Assembly: GCA_022627515.1 (NCBI GenBank)
Contig: JAKEGK010000199.1
Span: 1 to 34,186, forward strand
Reading direction: 5' to 3'
Source of the DNA: Gammaproteobacteria bacterium
Lineage (GTDB): Bacteria; Pseudomonadota; Gammaproteobacteria; SZUA-152
Length of the DNA: 34,186 nt
Position numbers and translations under genes: made by a program
In this document: one piece after another, positions 19,001 to 28,828 of the stretch
How positions within the stretch are numbered: position 1 is the first letter of the stretch
How the letters are laid out: every line of letters starts with the position of its first letter
The notes under the pieces: generated by a model
Databases searched by the model: none
Seen by the model: only the letters and a program-made list of their open reading frames with translations
Told to the model about the DNA's origin: nothing

Positions 19001-20471
19001 CGGTTGCTTCCTGCGATTCTTCCGCCAAAACCCGTAATACCTGATCCTGTTCCTCAAAGCTGACGTGGAACATTTTTTTCGCCGCCTGCAAAATCTCAGG
19101 ACTCATGGGCTTGAAGATATTAGGTTGCTCGATGAGTTGCGAGCCCAATTGCTCTGAGCGGCCTTTCAGCCATTCTTTGTAGGGATGGCGGTTTTTCAGC
19201 TCGTTATCAATGTCGGCCGGCAATAACAGCTTTCCTGTTTGTGTGTCGATCGCGATCATTTCGCCGGGCTTTAGCCGGCCTTTCATTATGACGTCCTCGG
19301 GCTTGTAATCATAAACCCCGATTTCGGATGCCAGCGTCACATGGCGGTCCCTGGTCATTACCCAGCGCGCCGGACGCAAACCGTTGCGATCCATGGTGCA
19401 GGCGGCGTAACGTCCATCGGTTAGCACGATGCCGGCCGGACCATCCCAGGGTTCCATGTGCATGGAGTTGTATTCATAAAACGCCCGCAAATCCGCATCC
19501 ATGCTGGACATGTTCTGCCACGCCGGCGGTATCAACAAACGCATGGCGCGGAAAATATCGATGCCTCCCGCCAGCAGCACTTCCAGCATATTGTCCAGGG
19601 TATTGGAGTCTGATCCGGTCATGGAAACCAGCGGCCGGACATCTTCCATGGGAATGTTGGGTGACTCAAACTTGTGGCCCCGCGCGATGGACCAGTAACG
19701 ATTACCCTGTATGGTGTTGATTTCCCCGTTATGCGCCAGGAAGCGGAACGGCTGGGCCAGTCGCCACTCAGGCCAGGTGTTAGTCGAAAAGCGCTGATGA
19801 AACACGCACAACGCGGATGAAAGTTTTTCATTGTTAAGATCCTGGTAAAACACCGGCAGGTTCTCCGGCATCACCAGGCCTTTATACGATATGACCCGCG
19901 ACGACAGGCTGGATACGTAAAACATGTTGTCGGATTTTTGCAGCGTTTTTTCCGTGCGCCGGCGCGCTATATATAAGTGGCGCTCGAATGCCGTTTCGTC
20001 CATGCCCTCCGGGGCATTTACAAATATTTGTTCGATGACCGGCAGCGTTTTTAACGCTTCCTCGCCGCATGCTTCCGGATTGGTCGGAACGCTTCGCCAG
20101 CCCAGCACTTGCAGGCGTTCTTTCGTAAGTTCGTTCGCCAGCCGCTGGCGCGCGGTGGCCGCCAGATTTTTGTCAGTATTCAGAAATACCATTCCGGTGG
20201 CATACAGGCGGGCCAGCCGAAAGCCCTGCTTTTGTGCAACCAGCTTTAAAAAAGAATCGGGTTTTTTTAACAACAAACCACAACCATCACCGGTTTTCCC
20301 GTCGGCGGCAACCGCGCCACGGTGAGTCAAACGGGCCAGGGCATGAATGGCGGTTTTCACCAGCCAATGACTGGGTTGATTGTCCGCCTGCACAATCAGG
20401 CCAAAGCCGCAATTTTCCTTCTCAAATTCGGGGCGATAGAGCCCGCCGGGTAGTTTTTTAGTCACTGACAT
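16002..20471 (-). CDS. gltB: Glutamate synthase (NADPH) large subunit
   Basis: A 1489-residue protein, full length for GltB. After a 20-residue propeptide comes the nucleophile Cys21 (E-N-C-G-F-G) of the class II glutamine amidotransferase domain, which releases ammonia from glutamine. Then follow the central domain and the FMN-binding synthase domain, with the S-G-E-G-G-E-D-P and G-H-D-G-G-T-G-A-S motifs. The 3Fe-4S cysteines are C1109, C1115 and C1120 ([13 protein letters not shown]). The C-terminal beta-helix carries G-x-G/G-G-x repeats (T-G-G-A, M-A-G-G). A good sigma-70 promoter lies about 100 bases upstream. gltD follows, giving the complete ammonium assimilation enzyme. Long plus-strand ORFs across it are shadows. 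Confidence 0.98.
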   Translation of the reverse strand: MSVTKKLPGGLYRPEFEKENCGFGLIVQADNQPSHWLVKTAIHALARLTHRGAVAADGKTGDGCGLLLKKPDSFLKLVAQKQGFRLARLYATGMVFLNTDKNLAATARQRLANELTKERLQVLGWRSVPTNPEACGEEALKTLPVIEQIFVNAPEGMDETAFERHLYIARRRTEKTLQKSDNMFYVSSLSSRVISYKGLVMPENLPVFYQDLNNEKLSSALCVFHQRFSTNTWPEWRLAQPFRFLAHNGEINTIQGNRYWSIARGHKFESPNIPMEDVRPLVSMTGSDSNTLDNMLEVLLAGGIDIFRAMRLLIPPAWQNMSSMDADLRAFYEYNSMHMEPWDGPAGIVLTDGRYAACTMDRNGLRPARWVMTRDRHVTLASEIGVYDYKPEDVIMKGRLKPGEMIAIDTQTGKLLLPADIDNELKNRHPYKEWLKGRSEQLGSQLIEQPNIFKPMSPEILQAAKKMFHVSFEEQDQVLRVLAEESQEATGSMGDDTPLPVLSRHVRPLYDYFRQQFAQVTNPAIDPLREQIVMSLATCLGREKNMFEESEAHAKRLMIDSPILSNSKYKQLLGTKDPDYAHTIIDLNYPVNDELKTALTRICDQAVAAVKNGKVVIILSDREIAPDKIPAHALLATGAVHHRLIREGLRCDANIVVETGSARDSHHFAVLIGYGATAIYPYLAYECIIGMQLSGEIVERNSVELMRHYRKGINKGLYKIISKMGISTISSYRGAQLFEAVGLHNDVVSLCFNGTTNRLQGSNFDDIEADQRRLAKTAWNPRKQIIQGGVLKYVHGGEDHAYNPDVVGALQAAVKSGDYKKYREFARLVDERHTLAFRDLLKIKDGARPIAIKEVESIEDIVIRFDSAAMSLGALSPEAHETLAQAMNLLGGRSNSGEGGEDPARYYSDKRSKIKQVASGRFGVTPAYLRSAEVMQIKIAQGAKPGEGGQLPGKKVNELIARLRFCKPGVSLISPAPHHDIYSIEDLAQLIFDLKQVNPDGLVSVKLVAEAGVGTIAAGVAKAYADLITIAGHDGGTGASPLTSVHYAGSPWELGLTETHQILRANDLRGKVRLQTDGGLKTGLDVIKAAILGAESFGFGTAPMVAMGCKYLRICHLNNCATGVATQNKVLRMDYYQGEVEWVMNYFRFVAEHVRELLAQLGARKLTDIIGRVDLLEALPGHTSRQQKLDLSPILSDAGVDTGKPQFCESPRNEPFDKGELAEQMVKDMLPAITNKTGGEFSYQVNNTNRSIGARLSGEIAARHGDLGMCDKPIHIRLRGTAGQSFGVWNAGGLHMTLTGDANDYVGKGMAGGKLVIVPPENSGFASHETTIIGNTCLYGATGGKLFAAGLAGERFAVRNSGAIAIVEGIGDHGCEYMTGGAVTVLGPCGVNFGAGMTGGIAFVLDEDNTFVDRYNHELIDIHRLSPESMEEYRNYLRDLIREFVNETASKRGQMILNDFVTIAPKFWLVKPKAAELSALLADLHTLAA

Positions 20472-20576
20472 TTTCCGCTCTAACGTTGATTAAAAACCAA
20501 TTAGAAAATATATGTTCTTATTATTCATTAGCTTAAAACTGGATGCCCTGCGCTTGCTTCAGGCAAATGGCCGGAA

Positions 20577-20605
20577 ATTATACTTTGCTATACCACGGTA
20601 TTCAA
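20577..20605 (-). promoter_or_regulatory. Sigma-70-type promoter of gltBD
   Basis: On the minus strand, TTGAAT (20600-20605) and a perfect TATAAT (20577-20582) are separated by exactly 17 bases. Transcription would begin near 20570 and leave a leader of about 100 bases before gltB. The gap separates the SPOR-protein gene from gltBD, so gltBD has its own promoter. No clear Lrp or sigma-54 site was recognised. Confidence 0.7.
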
Positions 20606-20753
20606 TGCGCAGCTACGAATTCCTATCATGCTAAATCCTGCTGAAAATTGCCAGCAACGTGTTGTTTAGACAATAAAAGAACATACAAATCCCGCGTTTA
20701 TTAATTACATGGGAGTTGAGACGGTAAAGCACGCACAAGAATACGCACGGTTG

Positions 20754-22331
20754 TTATTGCGCTCGCGTGATTTCACGTTGGATGCCGCTGAACTGCCGGA
20801 TCCAGGGTTTAACGCCAGCCAGTTGAGAAGGCAACTGGTCTAATGCCGCATTTACGGACTTTCGGTCAGGATAGGTTCCATAAATCAGATTGTGCCAGTT
20901 TTTTCCATTGCGGATCGAGTAAAAGTAAGCCAGTGATTGAGGTTGAATCTGGTGCTTGAGAATAAAACGGTCGATCGTGGTTTGTTGATGTCCGGTCACC
21001 AATTGCAGTGTGTAGTGTTCTGGATTTTGCCCCATTATCCACTTTGCATCTTTTAGCCGCGCGTCATTAGCCTGCGCTGCGGCCTGAATTTTGCCGCTGA
21101 TCTGTTCAGTTGCGGCTGAAGTCGCCGCTGATTGTTCCTGTTGATTGCTGTCAGCGGCTGGCAACGGCGCCGGTTCGGCAGGTTTCTCAACGGTTTTACC
21201 AGACAGTTCCGCTTTTAATGAGTGCAAGGAATCCACCGGCTCTGTGACGGAAGCGCCCGGCTGAGCGTCAGCCGTGTTTTCTGGTATGCTTGCCATCGTT
21301 GCATTTAGTTCGGGCAGCTTCAGCGGAGTGACGGTTTTGGCGGTGGATTTGTCAATGGTCTCGATTGCGCCGGTTGCCTCGCTGGTGCTTCCCGGCGCAT
21401 CGCTAAAATAATGCTGGAAAACGTATATCGCGCCTGCACACCCAAGCAACAAAACAACCGCAATATACCTGATGCCGGCGATTTTTTTCTGCGCCTGAAT
21501 ATTACTGGTGCGGCGTATTATCGGCGTGGTTTCAAAAAGCAGTTTGTCAGCTGCTTCGTTTATTCTGGCGGGGACGCCGTCCGACTGTTTGTGTATTTTA
21601 CGTATGGTTTGTTGCGTCAGGAATTGTTCAGTTTCCATGCCGGCCAGCGATAAGCGGTGATGCAGATAATTACCCGTTTCTATTTCATCGAAGGGCGGCA
21701 AATCAATTTTACGGACAATCAAGCGGTGTTTTTCATCCAGTTCCGGTTGGGCGAGAATAATCTTTATTTGCGGTTCGCTAAACAAAATAACGCGAACCGA
21801 TGTGCCACTGGTGACATTTCTGATGGATGCAAATTCCAGAATCAGGCTTAATACCTTGGTGGAAAACAAATGGGCGTCATCAACGAGCAATATTACTGGT
21901 AAAGCCAGCTGCAGCTGGCTGTCGAGCCGTTTTTTCAGATTGGCCAGCATGGTGTTTTTTTGGATGCTGGCGTGCGTAATGCCAAAGCCCACATACACAC
22001 GCTGCAGAAATTGTTCTTCGGACATCATTTTATGACCTTCCACCTTACAGATTTTCCAGTGTTCACTGGCGCTGTTAATGAACTGCTGCAGGAACATGGT
22101 TTTGCCTATGCCTTGCTCGCCGGTTACTACCAGCAGCTCGTTGGTGTACTGGGTGAGGTGTAACAGGATATCAAGGCGTTGCTTGCGGGCAGGTTCGACA
22201 TAATACATGTCGTTTTCAACCGCGGCGGAAAAGGGCGCCCGATTCATGCCGTAGTGGGCAAGATATTCGGGAAGCTCAGTTTTCTTTTTGAAAACTCCAA
22301 TCACAATAGTTAATACCGAATTCAATTCCAA
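20754..22331 (-). CDS. AAA+ ATPase with transmembrane segment and C-terminal SPOR domain
   Basis: A 525-residue protein at the place where other gammaproteobacteria carry damX-like genes (aroKB-SPOR-gltBD). The N-terminal ATPase is of the ExeA/GspA type: Walker A G-E-Q-G-I-G-K-T at 71-78 and Walker B V-I-L-L-V-D-D at 146-152. A single transmembrane helix (about 288-310) precedes a long P/E/A-rich periplasmic linker. The SPOR domain (about 430-520) has Y-T-L-Q-L-V and W-H-N-L-I-Y-G-T-Y. SPOR domains bind denuded glycan at the division septum. The TTG at 22331 overlaps the upstream WGR gene by 10 bases; GTG 22304 is an alternative start, and neither has a clear ribosome site. The domain set is sure; the start is not. 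Confidence 0.9.
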   Translation of the reverse strand: MELNSVLTIVIGVFKKKTELPEYLAHYGMNRAPFSAAVENDMYYVEPARKQRLDILLHLTQYTNELLVVTGEQGIGKTMFLQQFINSASEHWKICKVEGHKMMSEEQFLQRVYVGFGITHASIQKNTMLANLKKRLDSQLQLALPVILLVDDAHLFSTKVLSLILEFASIRNVTSGTSVRVILFSEPQIKIILAQPELDEKHRLIVRKIDLPPFDEIETGNYLHHRLSLAGMETEQFLTQQTIRKIHKQSDGVPARINEAADKLLFETTPIIRRTSNIQAQKKIAGIRYIAVVLLLGCAGAIYVFQHYFSDAPGSTSEATGAIETIDKSTAKTVTPLKLPELNATMASIPENTADAQPGASVTEPVDSLHSLKAELSGKTVEKPAEPAPLPAADSNQQEQSAATSAATEQISGKIQAAAQANDARLKDAKWIMGQNPEHYTLQLVTGHQQTTIDRFILKHQIQPQSLAYFYSIRNGKNWHNLIYGTYPDRKSVNAALDQLPSQLAGVKPWIRQFSGIQREITRAQ

Positions 22332-22582
22332 TTGGGCCGCTTGTCGCCTTGCACGAACGCGACACTGTAACCACGGCTGATATTTTTATCGCGCCACTTA
22401 AGCATTGCCTCGAGTGCCGCCTCCTGGTTCTGGAAATGTTCCCGTTTAATGGTGCCGGGTGAGCCTTGTTTTCCCGATTCCCTTATCAAGGTCCATCCGC
22501 CGATCAGATCTTCCTGAAGGATAAGGTGCACAAATCGAATCACACCGGTATCGGCTGGTTGCGTTTGTAAATAGATTCGCAT
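22322..22582 (-). CDS. Small WGR-domain protein
   Basis: From ATG 22582 the product has 86 residues; the open frame reaches a TTG at 22597. Almost the whole chain matches a single WGR domain: R-I-Y-L-Q at the start, then V-H-L-I-L-Q-E-D, G-G-W-T-L-I-R-E, G-S-P-G-T-I-K, and the final helix E-A-A-L-E-A-M-L-K-W-R-D followed by G-Y-S-V. The signature W-G-R itself reads S-G-K here, so a core residue of the motif differs. WGR domains occur in PARP enzymes and as stand-alone bacterial proteins, and are thought to bind nucleic acid ends. The gene sits between dgt and the SPOR gene with short gaps, in the same transcript. Its cellular role is unknown. Confidence 0.8.
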   Translation of the reverse strand: MRIYLQTQPADTGVIRFVHLILQEDLIGGWTLIRESGKQGSPGTIKREHFQNQEAALEAMLKWRDKNISRGYSVAFVQGDKRPNWN

Positions 22583-22606
22583 ACCGCTAAGGTGCAACAG
22601 ATCCTG

Positions 22607-23758
22607 TCAGGTCAATTTAATGGGATCGAAAATACGTTCATATTCCCTGATTGCGTATCGGTCCGTCATGCCAGCGATATAGTCGGCAATCACAACGGCC
22701 CGCGCGCCGTCGCCCGACGCATTATACTCGATTGAGGCATTTTTGCAGGTATCCGTTGGCAGTAACCGGATATCATCCATAAATGCCTGGAACAGTGACT
22801 TGATGACCAGTTTCGCCTTGGTGCTCATGCGATGCACGCGGTAATGCTGGTACAAACTGGTTCTGAGCGTTTTTTTTAACTGCCGGGTTTTTCCCTGCAT
22901 TTCATCACTGTAAACCGCGATTGGCGCCGGTAATTGTTTGATATCGTCTGCGCACGCGGGGTTGACAGATTTTATTTGTGCGCTGGTCGCCGCAAGAAAA
23001 TCGGTAATCTGCCGGTTAATCATGCGGCGGATAATTTCATGGATAGCGCGGCGTTCGCTGATAGCCGGATATTGTTGCATCACTTCTTCGTATTGCTGAT
23101 TGAAGAGATCGACTTCCCGCATTTGTTCAATGCTTAAAAGGCCGGCGCGCAATCCGTCATCCACATCGTGATTATTGTAGGCGATTTCATCTGCGAAGTT
23201 GGCGATTTGCGCCTCAAGTCCAGGCTGTTGCTTTTTAAGAAAGCGCTCGCCTATATCACCCAGTTGTTGGGCATTCTTAACGGAACAATGTTTGAGGATG
23301 CCTTCGCGGGTTTCGAATGTGAGATTCAAGCCATTGAACTCGGCGTATTTTTCTTCCAGGTGATCAACAATGCGCAACGATTGCAGGTTATGTTCGAAAC
23401 CTCCGTAATCCCGCATGCAATCATTTAACGCGTCCTGGCCGGCATGCCCAAAGGGCGTGTGCCCCAAATCATGCGCCAGCGAAATAGCCTCGGTGAGTTC
23501 TTCGTTGGCCTGTAAGGCCCGGGCAATTGTGCGGCCGATTTGCGCCACTTCCAAAGAGTGCGTAAGCCGCGTCCGGAACATGTCACCTTCATGATTGACG
23601 AACACTTGGGTTTTGTATTCCAGGCGCCGGAAAGCGGCGGAATGCACGATACGGTCGCGGTCGCGCTGAAACTCAGAGCGGTTATTGGGCGGCGCTTCGG
23701 GGTGGCGGCGCCCGCGGGATGAAGCGTTGCTGGTGGCGTAAGGTGCGAGTTCGCTCAT
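22607..23758 (-). CDS. dgt: dGTPase-family HD phosphohydrolase
   Basis: I take ATG 23758 (GAAGG 5 bases upstream; 5-base gap after aroB) rather than the TTG at 23767. The 383-residue product is a deoxynucleoside triphosphate triphosphohydrolase of the HD superfamily, which splits dNTPs (classically dGTP) into nucleoside and tripolyphosphate. The metal site is complete: H67 in R-L-T-H-S-L-E-V, then H96-D97 in [11 protein letters not shown], with a later D in [19 protein letters not shown] and [12 protein letters not shown] are family signatures. It is shorter than E. coli Dgt (about 500 residues), so it belongs to the shorter dGTPase-like type whose preferred substrate is often undefined. Confidence 0.93.
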   Translation of the reverse strand: MSELAPYATSNASSRGRRHPEAPPNNRSEFQRDRDRIVHSAAFRRLEYKTQVFVNHEGDMFRTRLTHSLEVAQIGRTIARALQANEELTEAISLAHDLGHTPFGHAGQDALNDCMRDYGGFEHNLQSLRIVDHLEEKYAEFNGLNLTFETREGILKHCSVKNAQQLGDIGERFLKKQQPGLEAQIANFADEIAYNNHDVDDGLRAGLLSIEQMREVDLFNQQYEEVMQQYPAISERRAIHEIIRRMINRQITDFLAATSAQIKSVNPACADDIKQLPAPIAVYSDEMQGKTRQLKKTLRTSLYQHYRVHRMSTKAKLVIKSLFQAFMDDIRLLPTDTCKNASIEYNASGDGARAVVIADYIAGMTDRYAIREYERIFDPIKLT

Positions 23759-23763
23759 GGCCT

Positions 23764-24843
23764 TCAATCACAATGTTGTTTCAGTACGGCGTCTAACAAT
23801 GCGGGATTATAGTCATCACAGACAATGGCTTCGCCAAGGTGCTTCAACAGCACCAGGTTGATTTTGCCGGCTTTTACTTTTTTATCCACGGACATCAGTC
23901 CGAGATATTGCTGCATACTCATGCCTGCGGGGCCTTTCACCGGCAATTTTGCTTTTGCGATCAAGGCAACGATGCGATCCAGCGTGGCCGGATCAAGCCA
24001 GCCATGCGCCGTTGATAGTTGCGCCGCCATCACCATGCCGGCGGCGACGGCTTCGCCATGAAGCCATGATCCGTAACCCATGCCGGCTTCGATGGCATGA
24101 CCAAATGTGTGTCCCAGATTGAGCAATGCCCGTTCCCCGGCTTCCAGTTCATCGGTTGCCACGACTTCGGCTTTATTCCGGCAGGAACGTTCAATGGCGT
24201 AAGCGAGGCAATCCGGATCCCGGTTCAGCAGGCGATCCATGTTGGATTCCAGCCAGCTGAAAAATCCGCTGTCGCGGATCAATCCATACTTGATGACTTC
24301 CGCAATACCCGCGCTTAACTCTCTGTCGTCCAGAGTGTTTAGTGTGTTGGTATCCGCAATAACGGACAGCGGCTGATAAAACGCGCCGATCATGTTCTTT
24401 CCCAGCGGATGATTTACGCCGGTTTTACCGCCGACCGAAGAATCGACCTGGGCGAGGAGGGTGGTGGGGACCTGGATGAAGTTGACGCCGCGTTGATAGG
24501 TCGCCGCGGCGAAACCGGTCATGTCACCGATGACGCCGCCACCCAGAGCAATCAGGGTGCAGTGGCGGTCGAAGCGTTTTTCCAGCAGCACGTTGTAGAT
24601 CCGGTTCATGGTTTCCAGGTTTTTATATTGCTCTCCATCGGGCAATATCACGGTTTCTGTCCGGGCGCCGGCCAACGTACCGAGCAACGTGCCGAGATAG
24701 AGCGGCGCAATCGTGTCGTTGGTGACTATTAAAAGCTGTTTCGTCGGGGCATGTTGCAATATCAGCCCGGCATTTTCCAGCAAATGATTGCCAATATAGA
24801 TTGGGTAGCTTCGCTTGCCCAGTTGAACAGTTAATGTTTTCAT
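23764..24843 (-). CDS. aroB: 3-dehydroquinate synthase
   Basis: A 359-residue protein of full family length. It converts DAHP to 3-dehydroquinate in the second shikimate-pathway step, using NAD+ and a divalent metal. Visible motifs are D-G-E-Q-Y-K-N-L, the glycine-rich [34 protein letters not shown], and the metal-binding [10 protein letters not shown] and L-H-G-E-A-V-A. It starts 11 bases after aroK in the same transcript and is followed 5 bases later by dgt. Confidence 0.97.
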   Translation of the reverse strand: MKTLTVQLGKRSYPIYIGNHLLENAGLILQHAPTKQLLIVTNDTIAPLYLGTLLGTLAGARTETVILPDGEQYKNLETMNRIYNVLLEKRFDRHCTLIALGGGVIGDMTGFAAATYQRGVNFIQVPTTLLAQVDSSVGGKTGVNHPLGKNMIGAFYQPLSVIADTNTLNTLDDRELSAGIAEVIKYGLIRDSGFFSWLESNMDRLLNRDPDCLAYAIERSCRNKAEVVATDELEAGERALLNLGHTFGHAIEAGMGYGSWLHGEAVAAGMVMAAQLSTAHGWLDPATLDRIVALIAKAKLPVKGPAGMSMQQYLGLMSVDKKVKAGKINLVLLKHLGEAIVCDDYNPALLDAVLKQHCD

Positions 24844-24854
24844 AGAATCCAGTA

Positions 24855-25373
24855 TTAAAGATTTTTTCCTTTTATGATCTTCTGCAATTTGCTGACAACC
24901 TGCCGTACGGTGAATCCGTCAGTTTCAATTACGATATCCGCGACTTCCCGATACAGTGGATCCCGTTTAGTCAATAATTCTTCAATGGTCTTTTTCGGGT
25001 TTTTGGTCTGCAACAGCGGCCGGTTCTTATCGCGGGCGGTGCGCCGCACCAGTTGCTCCAGCGGCGCGCACAAATAGATGACAAAACCGTGGTTGGACAT
25101 ATATTTGCGGTTTTTCTCGCTGAGCACCGCCCCACCGCCTGTGGCGAGCACAATACTGTCTTTGGACAACAATTCCTTAATCATAGCGGATTCGCGCAGG
25201 CGAAATCCCTCTTCTTTTTCCAGTTCGAATATTAGCGGTATGGTGGCGCCGGTGCGTTTTTCCACTTCTTTGTCACTGTCGTAAAAGTCCCGGCCTAACG
25301 CCTTCGCAATCTGGCGGCCAATAGTCGTTTTGCCAGCCCCCATCGGGCCAACCAGTATGATGTTTTGCGGCAT
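24855..25373 (-). CDS. aroK: Shikimate kinase
   Basis: A 172-residue P-loop kinase that phosphorylates shikimate. Walker A is G-P-M-G-A-G-K-T at residues 9-16. The shikimate-binding D-S-D motif follows at 33-35, then G-x-x-I-P, F-R-x-x-E, and the A-T-G-G-G-A-V loop. The lid segment R-P-L-L is present. It leads the aroK-aroB-dgt run. A strong hairpin separates it from pilQ upstream, so it probably has its own promoter in the 138-base gap, although none is convincing by eye. Confidence 0.97.
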   Translation of the reverse strand: MPQNIILVGPMGAGKTTIGRQIAKALGRDFYDSDKEVEKRTGATIPLIFELEKEEGFRLRESAMIKELLSKDSIVLATGGGAVLSEKNRKYMSNHGFVIYLCAPLEQLVRRTARDKNRPLLQTKNPKKTIEELLTKRDPLYREVADIVIETDGFTVRQVVSKLQKIIKGKNL

Positions 25374-25474
25374 AAATCCGGCTTATCAGTTTGAAAAATT
25401 GTGTTTATTTTACAAGCGGATGGGGAGATTTAAAACTAAAACTTCATTACCGGATAGTTAAGGGGAAAAGCTGG

Positions 25475-25504
25475 CGCCCCCTGGATTGGCTAACCCAGGG
25501 GGCG
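25475..25504 (-). terminator. Intrinsic terminator or attenuator between pilQ and aroK
   Basis: A perfect 10-bp GC-rich stem (CGCCCCCTGG/CCAGGGGGCG) with a 10-base loop begins 7 bases after the pilQ stop. On the minus strand a CTTTT tract follows a few bases after the stem. The stem is strong; the T-run is short and slightly displaced. Confidence 0.65.
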
Positions 25505-25511
25505 GGTAAAC

Positions 25512-28229
25512 TTAAGGTGTTACGGAATCGGTGCTCAAGCTTTGTTTGAGTATTTTGGGGGTGACGAAAATCAGCAATTCATTCTTTTCGTCTTTAATTG
25601 TCTTCGAACGGAACAGTGCGCCAATAAATGGCAGGTCACCGAGGAACGGCACCTTGGTTATGCCGGTATTCTTGGCTTGTTCATACACGCCACCCAATAC
25701 CACGGTTGCGCCATTATCAATGAGCACCTCGGTTTGCACTTCCTTGGTATCAATACTGGGCACACCGTTAAAAATATCGCCCACGCTGTCTTTATTGATA
25801 GCCAGGTCAAGAATAATGCGTTCATCCGGCGTAATTTGCGGTTTTACCTTCAGCTGCAACACGGCATCTTTAAATGATACGCTGGTAGCGCCACTGGAAC
25901 TGGCTTCCTGATAGGGAATCTGGCTGCCTTGTTTGATGATCGCTTCCTGCTGGTTCGCCGTGACTACGCGTGGATTTGAAATTACTTCACCGCGTCCTTC
26001 GATTTGCAGGGCGGACAATTCCAAGTCCACCAGGGTATTGGAACCCAGCACGGCAAACGCGATGGAGCCCGGGATACCTGCCGGCGGCAGAGCGGGCAGA
26101 TTAACGTTCAGACGGTCGTTCAATGAACCGACGTTTACCGGCGGCGGAATCGGCGTACCGCTGGCAATACCTTGCTGAATAATGGTATCGGTAGCGCGCG
26201 CACTACCGGACGTGGTGGTGATGGTTGACTCGTTATTGATAGCCGTGACACCGAATCTTACGCCCAGGTCTTTGGCAAAGTTGTTGTCCGCAATGACGAT
26301 TCGTGATTCGATTATGACCTGGCGAACCGGGATATCCAGTCGGGCTACCAGTTTGCGCACATCGAGCAGCCGATCCGCGGTATCAACAACTATGATAGTG
26401 TTGGTGCGGTCATCCACCGTGGTGCTGCCGCGTTCGGAAAGCACGCCCGTGCCTTTCGCCTGCAGAATGGTGGCAACGGTTGTGGCCTTGGCGTAATTCA
26501 CCTGAATAATGTCGGAGCGTAAAGGTTCCAGTGTCTCAATGGATTTTTTAGCTTCCAATTCCAGTTTCTCACGCGCCGCGATTTCTTCGGTGGGCGCCAC
26601 AAGTATGACGTTGCCGGAACGGCGCATCGCCAGTCCTTTGGTCTTGAGGATGATGTCCAGCGCCTGGTCCCAGGGGACGTTTTTCAAACGCAGGGTGAGG
26701 TTACCTTTTACGGAATCACTGGTTACCATATTCAGGCCGGTGAAGTCGGCGATCAACTGCAGTACCGCGCGAACTTCGATATCCTGGAAATTCAACGACA
26801 GTTTTTCACCTGTATAGCCTTTTTCTTCCTCTTTTTCTTTCTCTGCTTCCGCCTTGATTCTGGGTTTTACTTCCACGGTATAGGTTTGTCCGGCATGATA
26901 GGCCAGATATTCGTAGTCACCGGCAGGCGTAATGGATAAGCGCACCCGGTTGCCGACCCGTGTCGTATCAATAAATTGTACCGGTGTGGCGAAGTCAATG
27001 ACGTCGAGGCGTTGCAGCAAGTCATTGGGAACGCCGGTGTTGCCAAAATCAACGAATATCTGATTGCCTGATTCGCCGGTGCTGGCTGGTGTGTTGGCGT
27101 CGGACAAGGTTATGATAATCTGGCCTTCGCCCTGTGCGCCGCGGCGAAAATCAATATTGGTGATGTTGTGCAGCGTGTCATCGCCGGGCACTGCTGTGGA
27201 AATTTTGCTGGGAGCGCTGGGCGCCTCCTTGCTGGCGGCGCGGCCGCCGTCCAGAGTGACATACACATTACTGCCGCTGACTTCAGTCTCAAACGGCAAC
27301 AATTGAACGAGGTTCAGTATGACACGCGTGCGGTTACCTGCTTCGACAGCGGTAATGCTTTTCGCAAAACCGATGCCGACATTTTTGTTTTTCCAGGTCA
27401 ATGCGCTAACGGTATCGGGAAAGTCCAATGCAATGCGGGCAGGATTATCGATTGTGAAACTGCCGGGTTCCACAGCGCTTCGTGAAAAAGACAATTTAAA
27501 TTGCACCCGTTCGCCGGGCAGCTGAGTAAACGTAACATCCTGCAACGCGGTGCCGCTGCCGGCGTATCTTGGCCGGGGCGGAGGAACCGGTTCCGGGACT
27601 GTGCGCCGCGGCTCAGGCTCCGCAACCGGTTCGGGTTGTGGTTCCGGTGCGGCTGTCGCCGGTGCGGCGGCGGCGGCTACTGTGGCGGATTCGCCGGAAG
27701 ATGCCGAACCTTCATCGCCCGGAAAGGTTACAAACATATTGTTGCCTTCAGAGCGGATCTTGTATGCCTTGAGCGTGTCGAGGTCAATGGAGACACGGGT
27801 ACGGTCGGTGGATTCGCTGGCTTTTAAGGATTTTACTCCCGCAACATCAACCGGGAGCGGCAGGCTCCACGGTAAATTATTTTTGGTTTTGGCTAGGTCA
27901 ATTGATAACCTTGCCGGACTTTTTGACGTAAACTCCGTTGGTGTGGGAGGGGCATTGGAAAAGGCCAGCCGGATTTCCACGCCGCCGTCAGCGGTCGATT
28001 TAAAGTCCGCAAAATCCAGCGTTCTGGTTATTTCCGCCTCTTGCGCGAAACCTGTTGCTGCGGGAAACGTGAAAAGGGTGAGCGCCAGAATGACAAACGC
28101 TGTCAGGCCGGTTATTTGTGTGATTATGCCGCAATGATTTTTGGGCAGCCTTCGCATCAACATTTTGCTGGATACAGGATTTGTCTTTTTAGTAAATGCC
28201 ATTTCTACAGTCCTCATCGCGATAATCAT
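25512..28229 (-). CDS. pilQ: Type IV pilus secretin
   Basis: A 905-residue outer-membrane secretin through which the pilus fibre leaves the cell. After a signal sequence (hydrophobic core about 41-60, ending G-F-A-Q) come two AMIN domains (about 65-170 and 225-330), a Pro/Glu-rich linker between them, and a further beta domain. Then follows the STN/N0 domain (L-S-L-N-F-Q-D-I-E-V-R-A-V-L), a secretin N1 domain (I-I-Q-V-N-Y-A-K-A), and the C-terminal secretin domain. The end has V-L-G-G-V-Y-E and the V-P-F-L-G-D-L-P-x-I-G-A-L-F signature. The ATG overlaps the pilP stop as ATGA, so translation is coupled. It is longer than many PilQ proteins, because the linker between the AMIN domains is extended. 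Confidence 0.97.
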   Translation of the reverse strand: MIIAMRTVEMAFTKKTNPVSSKMLMRRLPKNHCGIITQITGLTAFVILALTLFTFPAATGFAQEAEITRTLDFADFKSTADGGVEIRLAFSNAPPTPTEFTSKSPARLSIDLAKTKNNLPWSLPLPVDVAGVKSLKASESTDRTRVSIDLDTLKAYKIRSEGNNMFVTFPGDEGSASSGESATVAAAAAPATAAPEPQPEPVAEPEPRRTVPEPVPPPRPRYAGSGTALQDVTFTQLPGERVQFKLSFSRSAVEPGSFTIDNPARIALDFPDTVSALTWKNKNVGIGFAKSITAVEAGNRTRVILNLVQLLPFETEVSGSNVYVTLDGGRAASKEAPSAPSKISTAVPGDDTLHNITNIDFRRGAQGEGQIIITLSDANTPASTGESGNQIFVDFGNTGVPNDLLQRLDVIDFATPVQFIDTTRVGNRVRLSITPAGDYEYLAYHAGQTYTVEVKPRIKAEAEKEKEEEKGYTGEKLSLNFQDIEVRAVLQLIADFTGLNMVTSDSVKGNLTLRLKNVPWDQALDIILKTKGLAMRRSGNVILVAPTEEIAAREKLELEAKKSIETLEPLRSDIIQVNYAKATTVATILQAKGTGVLSERGSTTVDDRTNTIIVVDTADRLLDVRKLVARLDIPVRQVIIESRIVIADNNFAKDLGVRFGVTAINNESTITTTSGSARATDTIIQQGIASGTPIPPPVNVGSLNDRLNVNLPALPPAGIPGSIAFAVLGSNTLVDLELSALQIEGRGEVISNPRVVTANQQEAIIKQGSQIPYQEASSSGATSVSFKDAVLQLKVKPQITPDERIILDLAINKDSVGDIFNGVPSIDTKEVQTEVLIDNGATVVLGGVYEQAKNTGITKVPFLGDLPFIGALFRSKTIKDEKNELLIFVTPKILKQSLSTDSVTP

Positions 28230-28789
28230 TCGCTCACACTTAAGGTGGCCTGACGTCTCACCCAGCCACCAAGTCCATCCGGTACGGTTTCTTGTAATAC
28301 AATCTCAGTTTCCGTTACGCGGATTATTTCTCCATAATCCTGGCCGATATAACGGCCTTTTTTGGTTCTGTACAAGGTGCCATCCTTGGCTCTTATCAAC
28401 GCCCAGCGTTCACCACCCTGTTCCAGACTGCCAACCATCGCCAGGGTATCCAGAGGAAACTGCTCCAGGATTTCACGCTGGCGCTTCATGTTGGGACGAT
28501 ACGCGTCATCAGAGCGAACGACTTTGCGCGCCACCGATGCTTGAAACGGATCACGCAACGTTGTTTCGTCGTAAACGTAGGTTTCGTATGGCTTGATTTC
28601 GGGTAGCGGTGGTATGGGCGGCGGTTTTTTTGCCTTTACCTGCGCAACATGCGCCTGCAGGTCAGATACATTGTCGTTGACGCAACCCACCAGAGCGATA
28701 AACAAAAATATGGTACCCAGGATGCTTTTTAACGGTAGTCCTGCTTTATGGTGTGCGGGGGTAAATTGTGTATGTGTTGCTAACATCAT
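28226..28789 (-). CDS. pilP: Type IV pilus assembly lipoprotein
   Basis: A 187-residue inner-membrane lipoprotein. The N-terminal hydrophobic stretch ends in a lipobox L-V-G-C at about residues 33-36. It is followed by a proline-rich segment (K-K-P-P-P-I-P-P-L-P) and the P-E-I-K-P-Y-E-T-Y-V-Y and R-D-P-F motifs typical of PilP, then the compact C-terminal beta domain. PilP links the PilMNO platform to the PilQ secretin in the periplasm. ATG 28789 is followed immediately by a second ATG; 39 bases separate it from pilO. Confidence 0.95.
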   Translation of the reverse strand: MMLATHTQFTPAHHKAGLPLKSILGTIFLFIALVGCVNDNVSDLQAHVAQVKAKKPPPIPPLPEIKPYETYVYDETTLRDPFQASVARKVVRSDDAYRPNMKRQREILEQFPLDTLAMVGSLEQGGERWALIRAKDGTLYRTKKGRYIGQDYGEIIRVTETEIVLQETVPDGLGGWVRRQATLSVSE

Positions 28790-28828
28790 TGCAGCTGATA
28801 CCTGTCCTTGATTGATAAACTAACTGAA

